NCBI RefSeq assembly: GCF_001907695.1
Contig: NZ_KV880637.1
Coordinates: forward strand, 62,001 to 126,000
Direction of reading: 5' to 3'
Length of the DNA: 64,000 nucleotides
Source: Thalassospira sp. TSL5-1
Lineage (GTDB): Bacteria; Pseudomonadota; Alphaproteobacteria; Rhodospirillales; Thalassospiraceae
Below the pieces are notes generated by a model. That model was not told the DNA's origin. It did no database searches and saw nothing but the letters and a program-made list of their open reading frames with translations. Each line of letters begins with the position of its first letter. Position 1 is the stretch's first letter. Shown piece after piece: positions 57,698-64,000 of this stretch. The position numbers were made by a program, and so were the translations under genes.

Positions 57698-58708
57698 ATG
57701 AACCAATGTCCCGTTATTGACATTGCACAGCGGGAAATGTGGGCGCGTCGGGCGACCACGGCGTCCATCATTATTGCTGCGACCCTGATCGTTATTAAGG
57801 CGATTGGCTGGTTCATGACCGATTCGGTCAGTCTGCTGTCTTCGATGATTGATAGCATGCTTGATATCGGTACGTCCGTGATCAATTTCATGGCGGTGCG
57901 CAGCGCCTGGCGCCCGGCCGACCATGACCACCGTTTTGGACATGGCAAGGCAGAGCCCCTGGCCGGGCTGTTTCAGTCCGCCTTTATGCTTGGTGCGGCG
58001 GTGTTGGTGCTGGCCGAAGCCTCATCGCGTCTGATGGACCCGCAACCGATGCGCCTGGCCAATGAAGCCATTTATATTATGGTGGTGTCCCTGGGCATGA
58101 CGATTGGCCTGGTTCTGTTGCAGCGCAAAGCGATGCGGATGTCCGGCTCGATGGCCGTTGAGGCCGATTCGCTGCATTACAGTTCGGATATTCTGGCGAA
58201 TGCGGCCGTGATTGTGGCCCTGTTGATGGTGGGGTCGGGCTTTTTATGGGCTGACCCGTTAATTGGCGGCATCGTGGCGCTGTTCTTGCTCTATTCGGCA
58301 GGAAAGGTCGGGCGCGAGGCGGTTTCGGTGCTGATGGACAAGGAATTACCGGAATCCGATAGCCAGCGCATTATTGAACTGACCATGAAACACAAATCCG
58401 TGATCGGCATTCACCGCTTGCGCACCCGGTCATCGGGCGTGCATCGCTTTGCCGAGATCGAACTGATCATGGATGGCGGTATGCTGATGCGCGAGGCGCA
58501 CACCATTTGCCATCAGGTGATGGACAGTATTCGCGGTGAATATCCCGACCTGGATATTACCATCCATCCCGAACCGCCCGAAGACATCCATCTTGACGAA
58601 TTCAACGGTTATACCGAAGACCCGGAATTCTGGCATGCGGCCCGGGCGCGCAAGGTGGGCATGGATGATATTCCCGTTTCCAATAGCGAACTTGCCACCG
58701 GGCGGTAA
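57698..58708 (+). CDS. Cation diffusion facilitator (FieF/CDF family) transporter
   Basis: A 336-residue CDF exporter with six membrane helices. The metal site in helix 5 is HYSSD (His and Asp), and the cytosolic HDHRFGHGKAEPLAGL follows helix 2, both typical of FieF-like zinc/iron exporters. The C-terminal cytoplasmic domain (HRFAEIELIMDGGMLMREAHTICHQV) is a metal-binding ferredoxin-like fold. The start ATG 57698 has GAAGG upstream; the frame extends to a TTG at 57662. It diverges from ccmF. Substrate probably Zn2+ or Fe2+. Confidence 0.88.
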   Translation: MNQCPVIDIAQREMWARRATTASIIIAATLIVIKAIGWFMTDSVSLLSSMIDSMLDIGTSVINFMAVRSAWRPADHDHRFGHGKAEPLAGLFQSAFMLGAAVLVLAEASSRLMDPQPMRLANEAIYIMVVSLGMTIGLVLLQRKAMRMSGSMAVEADSLHYSSDILANAAVIVALLMVGSGFLWADPLIGGIVALFLLYSAGKVGREAVSVLMDKELPESDSQRIIELTMKHKSVIGIHRLRTRSSGVHRFAEIELIMDGGMLMREAHTICHQVMDSIRGEYPDLDITIHPEPPEDIHLDEFNGYTEDPEFWHAARARKVGMDDIPVSNSELATGR

Positions 58709-58808
58709 AGCTTGAGCCGGGTTTTGATACGCTGACATGTCGGGCAAAAAGATCGGGGGCCGCTGATGCAGCCCCCGTTGTTGTTCCTGTTGGTGCGCGT
58801 TAACGCGA

Positions 58809-59573
58809 TTACAAAACCGTTAGCATGCTGGCAACCAGCGGATGGCGGACAATATCCTTGTCACGCAACTGCACGCAGGCAATATCCTCGACATGTTGCA
58901 AGCGGTCCGACATTTCCGACAGGCCGGAAAGTTCGGGCAGAAGGTCGGTCTGGTCCGGGTCGCCGGTCAGGATCATGGTGGAATTCCAGCCCAGGCGCGT
59001 GACCAGCATTTTAAGCTGCCCATAGGTGCAGTTTTGTGCCTCGTCGATCACGACAAAGGCATTGTTGAGCGTGCGACCACGCATATAGCCGATGGGCGCA
59101 ATTTCAATTGTGCCATCGGAAAGATAGGTGCGCAGGCGTTTCGCCCCTAGCCGGTCATTTAACGCATCATAAAGCGGGCGAAGGTAGGGGGCCATTTTGG
59201 CCTCTACATCGCCAGGCAGGAAACCGATATTTTCGCCTGCTTCCACCGCCGGGCGGGCGAGAACGATGCGGGCAATGTCCCCGGAATCCAGGGCCTCAAC
59301 CGCCTTGGCAACGGCGATATAAGTTTTACCCGTGCCCGCCGGACCCAGGGCCAGCACCAGGTTGAAATTGTCAATCGCTTCCATCAGGGCGGCCTGGTTT
59401 TCACTTTTTGGCCGGATATGGCGACGGTAGCTTTGATCGCGATGGGTTGGGGGAACGTTCTGACCCTGTTCTGCCAGGGGGTCCCAGCCGGTTTTGCTGT
59501 CATCGAACAGTTCGTGGATGTTGCTGTCTGCCTGTTGCGGACGGCTCCGACGGCGTGCTGCGCGCTTACCCAT
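58809..59573 (-). CDS. PhoH family P-loop ATPase
   Basis: A 254-residue PhoH-like protein. An N-terminal basic stretch (MGKRAARRRSRPQQ) is followed by GPAGTGKT (77-84), VLARPAVEAGE near 108-118, and VIDEAQNC near 175-182. The PhoH2-like half is absent, so it resembles short PhoH proteins with RNA-helicase-like ATPase activity. The start is ATG 59573 (GAGGTG upstream). Its 5' region is unusual: a terminator-like hairpin lies 84 bp before the start. It is not linked to phosphate genes. Confidence 0.88.
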   Translation of the reverse strand: MGKRAARRRSRPQQADSNIHELFDDSKTGWDPLAEQGQNVPPTHRDQSYRRHIRPKSENQAALMEAIDNFNLVLALGPAGTGKTYIAVAKAVEALDSGDIARIVLARPAVEAGENIGFLPGDVEAKMAPYLRPLYDALNDRLGAKRLRTYLSDGTIEIAPIGYMRGRTLNNAFVVIDEAQNCTYGQLKMLVTRLGWNSTMILTGDPDQTDLLPELSGLSEMSDRLQHVEDIACVQLRDKDIVRHPLVASMLTVL

Positions 59574-59646
59574 GATGATCACCTCGCGATTTGAAACCGG
59601 CAAAACCCGAAAAGTCCCCATTTCGGTTTGACGGTTTACGTTGTGC

Positions 59647-59686
59647 AAAAAGCAAAACGCGCCATTCCAGTGCAGGAAAGGCGCGT
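59647..59686 (-). terminator. Terminator-like hairpin upstream of phoH
   Basis: ACGCGCC (59657-59663) pairs with GGCGCGT (59680-59686), and ATTCC/GGAA extend inside. On the minus strand it is followed by TTTTGCTTTTTG. It sits 84 bp before the phoH start, so it may be an attenuator or the end of a small upstream transcript. Confidence 0.65.
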
Positions 59687-59734
59687 GAACAATTTTCATC
59701 GTGCAAAAAGTAAGAGGACGGTCTAGGCAACTGG

Positions 59735-59768
59735 CCGGATCCCGATACAGGCTGTATCTGCGATCCGG
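59735..59768. repeat. Two-part long hairpin upstream of phoH
   Basis: CCGGATC (59735-59741) with GATCCGG (59762-59768), and inside it GATACAG (59744-59750) with CTGTATC (59752-59758), separated by a small internal loop. All fourteen pairs are exact. No T-run follows. It may be part of a small RNA or a regulatory leader. Confidence 0.6.
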
Positions 59769-59822
59769 GGGGAGAAAAAATACGATGTGAGACGCTGATT
59801 TGCGGCACTCGTTTGTCCCCTG

Positions 59823-60041
59823 TTAAGCCCGGCTCATGACCGGACACAAGAATCCTACGCCCGCTTTAACGGGCTTGTCATCCTTTTTTGCATTGTTAAA
59901 TTTGCATGAATCTGGAAAATCGCTGAATTTCAAATGTTTATCTTGCAGGTGCGAAAGAAAAATTTGCTTCACTGCGGCATAGTCCGATGAAGGGATATCT
60001 AAAGAAGGTATTTTTGCTTCCGATTTGACTGTGGGTTGCAT
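59823..60041 (-). CDS. Possible 72-aa small protein (weak)
   Basis: A reading frame of 72 codons, minus strand, between phoH and prfC. The translation is mixed in composition, not low-complexity, and ends ahead of the two hairpins at 59657-59768, so it might be the coding part of a small transcript terminated there. There is no Shine-Dalgarno before its ATG and I recognise no family. It could equally be random. Listed only because the hairpins need an explanation. Confidence 0.2.
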   Translation of the reverse strand: MQPTVKSEAKIPSLDIPSSDYAAVKQIFLSHLQDKHLKFSDFPDSCKFNNAKKDDKPVKAGVGFLCPVMSRA

Positions 60042-60169
60042 CGTGTCGGTATCGTTTTTGGGGGCTAACAGCCTGCTTCATGCCCGATATGATGATTTCA
60101 TTGTGGTAACGCGGCCAAAAATCGCTACAGTGCGCCGCAATTGAATGTGTCAGGATAATTGGAACTACC

Positions 60170-61765
<1,596 letters not shown>

Positions 61766-61796
61766 AACACGCGATTAAGCCTGTTATGATAGTTTG

Positions 61797-61829
61797 AAAA
61801 ACCGCCCGGTTCATGTCGGGCGGTTTTTT
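61797..61829 (+). terminator. Terminator after prfC
   Basis: AAAACCGCCCG and CGGGCGGTTTTTT, perfect over 11 bases with an eight-base loop, 32 bases after the stop, ending in six T. Confidence 0.92.
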
Positions 61830-61845
61830 GTTATGTGATTATTGC

Positions 61846-61881
61846 AAAAAAAAGCCGCCAGGTCGCAGAACTGGCGGCTTT
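61846..61881 (-). terminator. Terminator after azlD
   Basis: AAAGCCGCCAG (61851-61861) and CTGGCGGCTTT (61871-61881), perfect over 11 bases with a nine-base loop. On the minus strand it is followed by TTTTT. It ends the azlCD transcript. Confidence 0.88.
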
Positions 61882-61926
61882 GTGTCACGGGGGGAGCGTG
61901 ACACATGGAGACTGATGGGTTGAGCA

Positions 61927-62247
61927 TCAGGCCCCGAAAAAATAACGTCCCGCGGCGACCAGCCCCATACCGGCGATCATGGCGGCAAAGAGATTGCGGG
62001 TGATGATCATGGCAAGCAGGGTGGCGCAGGCGCCGATCATGCCGATCAGCCCGGCGGAAAGCGCGCTGGGCACCCAGACGGAAATCAGAACAGCACCCGG
62101 TAAACGTTCCAGCACATGGGCCCAGCGGCCGGTTTGGGGCAAACGGTCGGCCATCAAAAGGCCCCCCAACCGCATGCCATAGGTGACAACGGCCATGCCA
62201 AGAATGGTCAGGACGGCTTCGGGGGTGAAGCTTGTGAAATCGGGCAT
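61927..62247 (-). CDS. azlD: AzlD-type small subunit of branched-chain amino acid exporter
   Basis: A 106-residue, four-helix membrane protein of the AzlD family, which pairs with AzlC to export branched-chain amino acids or analogues. TYGMRLGGLLMADRLPQTG at residues 23-41 is the conserved part. It starts three bases after the azlC stop, so both are translated together. A strong terminator follows. The AraC-type gene upstream on the same strand is likely its regulator. Confidence 0.85.
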   Translation of the reverse strand: MPDFTSFTPEAVLTILGMAVVTYGMRLGGLLMADRLPQTGRWAHVLERLPGAVLISVWVPSALSAGLIGMIGACATLLAMIITRNLFAAMIAGMGLVAAGRYFFGA

Positions 62248-62250
62248 GGT

Positions 62251-63090
62251 TTATTCTCCGGCGCGGGGCGAGAGGGAGCGATCATTGGGAACGGGCGTGT
62301 CATCACCGTCAGAGATGCCATCGCGGATGGTTTCAGGCTGGGCTGATTTATCGTCATCACCCTTCCAGGTCAGGGCGGAAACCACAACACCAGCCCCCGC
62401 ACCGGCCAGGATCGACCAGGTGCCGGGCAATAGATAATGCCCGATGATGGAGCCAATGGCCGCTGCAATCCAGGGCAGTAGGTCCGCCCGGCCTTTCCAC
62501 ATGCCAATGGTCAGGGCGGCGAAAATGGCGGTAAAGGCAAAATCCAGGGCATAGACATTGGGGTCGGGTATGCCACCTGCCAGCAGATAGCCAATGGTGT
62601 TACCACTGCCCCATATCACGGCAAGGAACAATCCGCCGCCCAACAGAAAGCCCGGTATGGGTGTTTCCTTTTGCGCCATCGTCATGGCCCAGTTTTCATC
62701 GGCAACCATGTGCATCGCGCAGATTTTGACCCATAAGGGCCGCCCGCGAAAAACCGGGCGCAGGGAGGCGCCGATCAGGACATAGCGCAAATTGATGATC
62801 AGGGTGGCAACAATGATGGTCAGTGCGGGAATGGTTTCGCGCCACAGGTCAACCGATACAAACTGGGCGGAACCGGCAAAGACCGTGAGGCTCATGAACA
62901 GCAATTCACCCAGGCTAAGCCCGCGCTGGGTGGCAAGCACACCCAGAACCGCGCCAAAAATAAAGGTGCTGGGCAGCAGCGGCAGGCAGGCAATGGCCCC
63001 GCGCCGGATGGCATCGGTGGTGAAATGGGCATTATGGTCGTTATGGGGACTGGTGGGCATGATCGTTCCCGAACGGTTTCTTGGTGGCAT
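62251..63090 (-). CDS. azlC: AzlC-family permease
   Basis: A 279-residue membrane protein of the AzlC family (PF03591) with about seven helices; LPLLPSTFIFGAVLGVLATQRGLSL near 34-58 and LTVFAGSAQFVSVDLW near 67-82 are the typical first segments. With AzlD it moves branched-chain amino acids out of the cell. Start uncertain: ATG 63090 (GAGGG nearby) or ATG 63060 (GGGAA). 58 bp after the AraC-type regulator on the same strand, so probably one operon. Substrate not directly known. Confidence 0.85.
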   Translation of the reverse strand: MPPRNRSGTIMPTSPHNDHNAHFTTDAIRRGAIACLPLLPSTFIFGAVLGVLATQRGLSLGELLFMSLTVFAGSAQFVSVDLWRETIPALTIIVATLIINLRYVLIGASLRPVFRGRPLWVKICAMHMVADENWAMTMAQKETPIPGFLLGGGLFLAVIWGSGNTIGYLLAGGIPDPNVYALDFAFTAIFAALTIGMWKGRADLLPWIAAAIGSIIGHYLLPGTWSILAGAGAGVVVSALTWKGDDDKSAQPETIRDGISDGDDTPVPNDRSLSPRAGE

Positions 63091-63148
63091 TTATCATTGA
63101 ACCCTCTATGCCACTTTTTAGGTGTTCTGATCTTGAACGATATTGCTG

Positions 63149-64000
63149 TTATCGGGTGTGGGGAATAAACGCGCTGGGGCTGACTCCCCACATGGCCTTG
63201 AAATGCCGGTTTAAATGGCTTTGATCGGCAAAGCCGGTGGCGGCTGCCGTATCGGCAATGCTGCACCCGTCAAACAGCATCCGTTTGGCCCGGCGCAGGC
63301 GCATATGGTTCAGATAGGTATGCGGCGGCAGGCCGGTTGCGTCGCGAAAAACGCGAAGCAGATGAAAACGGCTTAACCCGGTTAAGGCTGCCAGGCTTTC
63401 AAGCGAGATATTTTCATCCTGGTGGCTGTGCATATAGTCGATGACCTGGCGCACGCGGCGGTCTTCGGCCCCGGGTTTGAAATCATACGGGGCGGCATCG
63501 GCATGGCGGAGCGACAGGCGGGCGGCACTGTAAAAAAGCTGGGTGTCGCGTTCAAGGTCGCTGGTCAAATGCCGGCCTTCGGGGGCAAAAATGCGATGGA
63601 GTTTTTGCAACAGTAAATGCAGGTCGGGATCGTTGATGACATGCTGGCTAAAGCTGGGCAGGCCTTTGCTTTTGGGTGAAATTTCCGCCACCAGATCGGC
63701 AAAGATTTGCGGGTTAATGAACAGCACCTGATAGTGATAGCCGTCATCGCAACCCGGGCCGCCATCATGGACCTGCATCGGGTTCATGGCAATTAACTGC
63801 CCGCGCCGGGCAATGTGGCTGGTGCCGCGTGTGGTAAATTTCTCCGCCCCGTTCAAAACCGTGCCAAAGGCGTAATAGTCGTGGCTGTGTTTGGGAAAGG
63901 TGAAGCGTTTATAGTCTGCTTCAAACAGGTCAATACCCTCTGCCGCGCGCCAGTGGCGGGCACGTTCACGGGGGCGCTGGTTCGCCCGGGCGGGGTGTGT
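63149..64000 (-). CDS. AraC-family regulator, 5' end outside window
   Basis: The frame remains open through the right edge: from 63857 to 64000 it reads a further 48 codons, including a cupin-like FPKHSHDYYAFGTVLNGAEK. The visible 283 residues therefore contain an AraC-type ligand-binding cupin followed by two helix-turn-helix motifs (NISLESLAALTGLSRFHLLRVF; SIADTAAATGFADQSHLNRHFK). No ATG is used at 63856, where the codon is TTG within the cupin. It is upstream of azlC on the same strand and probably regulates azlCD, answering to an amino acid-like effector. Confidence 0.88.
   Translation of the reverse strand, partial: THPARANQRPRERARHWRAAEGIDLFEADYKRFTFPKHSHDYYAFGTVLNGAEKFTTRGTSHIARRGQLIAMNPMQVHDGGPGCDDGYHYQVLFINPQIFADLVAEISPKSKGLPSFSQHVINDPDLHLLLQKLHRIFAPEGRHLTSDLERDTQLFYSAARLSLRHADAAPYDFKPGAEDRRVRQVIDYMHSHQDENISLESLAALTGLSRFHLLRVFRDATGLPPHTYLNHMRLRRAKRMLFDGCSIADTAAATGFADQSHLNRHFKAMWGVSPSAFIPHTR

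Larger units (their letters stand above)
59574..60169. other. 596-bp region before phoH and prfC with two hairpins
   Basis: A terminator-like hairpin (59657-59686) and a long paired element (59735-59768) lie on the phoH side. A 72-codon ORF on the minus strand at 59823-60041 has no Shine-Dalgarno and no recognised family. The prfC promoter should be in the last 150 bases. A minus-strand transcript ending at the first hairpin is possible. Confidence 0.5.

Noticed and set aside
63149-63856. AraC gene starting at 63856
   Set aside because: The codon there is TTG inside a cupin motif and the frame continues to the window edge, so the start is outside.

Overview
The window looks like chromosomal DNA from a free-living, probably marine alphaproteobacterium of the Rhodospirillales; Thalassospira is my best guess. 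This is inference from gene order and protein character, since there is no rRNA in the window. The supporting signs are an F1-only atpHAGDC operon, the mdh-sucCDAB-lpd block, a ccm cytochrome c maturation locus, the priA/transaldolase/xerC neighbourhood, TRAP uptake genes and polysaccharide hydrolases. No tRNA, rRNA, CRISPR array, prophage or insertion sequence was seen.

Layout. 1-9.6 kb: the end of an RluA-type pseudouridine synthase, an AEC transporter, methylglyoxal synthase, a GH8 glycosidase, a LysR regulator facing a TRAP operon that also carries a tautomerase-like protein and an alpha/beta hydrolase, then a signal-less GH18 protein. 9.6-10.3 kb: a ParDE-type toxin-antitoxin pair with a perfect palindrome upstream. 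10.3-19.4 kb (minus): mdh, sucC, sucD, sucA, sucB, lpdA, with conspicuous intercistronic hairpins and a strong terminator at each end. 20.1-25.9 kb: zapE, a ZntB/CorA channel, a large MscS-family channel and a Nudix hydrolase.

26.2-33.4 kb is the accessory region and the most interesting part. It holds a CsgG/HfaB-like lipoprotein, a secreted repeat protein in a curli/holdfast style, two small secreted proteins and three LuxR-type regulators. Two of these are tandem paralogs whose receiver domains have lost the phospho-acceptor Asp, as in CsgD-like regulators. Long AT-rich gaps lie between them. I read it as a surface-fibre or holdfast-anchor locus with its own regulators.

33.5-42.3 kb: nadC and nadA; a second ParDE pair with a palindromic operator candidate; a four-gene minus operon of GST, FosA, a SAM methyltransferase and a PuuA-like glutamine synthetase; a YrhK-like membrane protein; xerC with its DUF484 partner; transaldolase. 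42.4-51.5 kb: priA, an orphan periplasmic binding protein, a MazG-like protein, then atpHAGDC and its terminator. 51.5-64 kb: an SDR/LysR divergent pair, a single-domain response regulator, ccmI and ccmF, a CDF metal transporter, phoH behind a terminator-like leader, prfC, and an AraC-azlC-azlD run truncated at the right edge.

Together these are mostly housekeeping genes for central metabolism (TCA cycle, ATP synthesis, NAD synthesis, cytochrome c maturation), with small accessory insertions for nutrient uptake, glutathione-linked detoxification, toxin-antitoxin maintenance and surface attachment.
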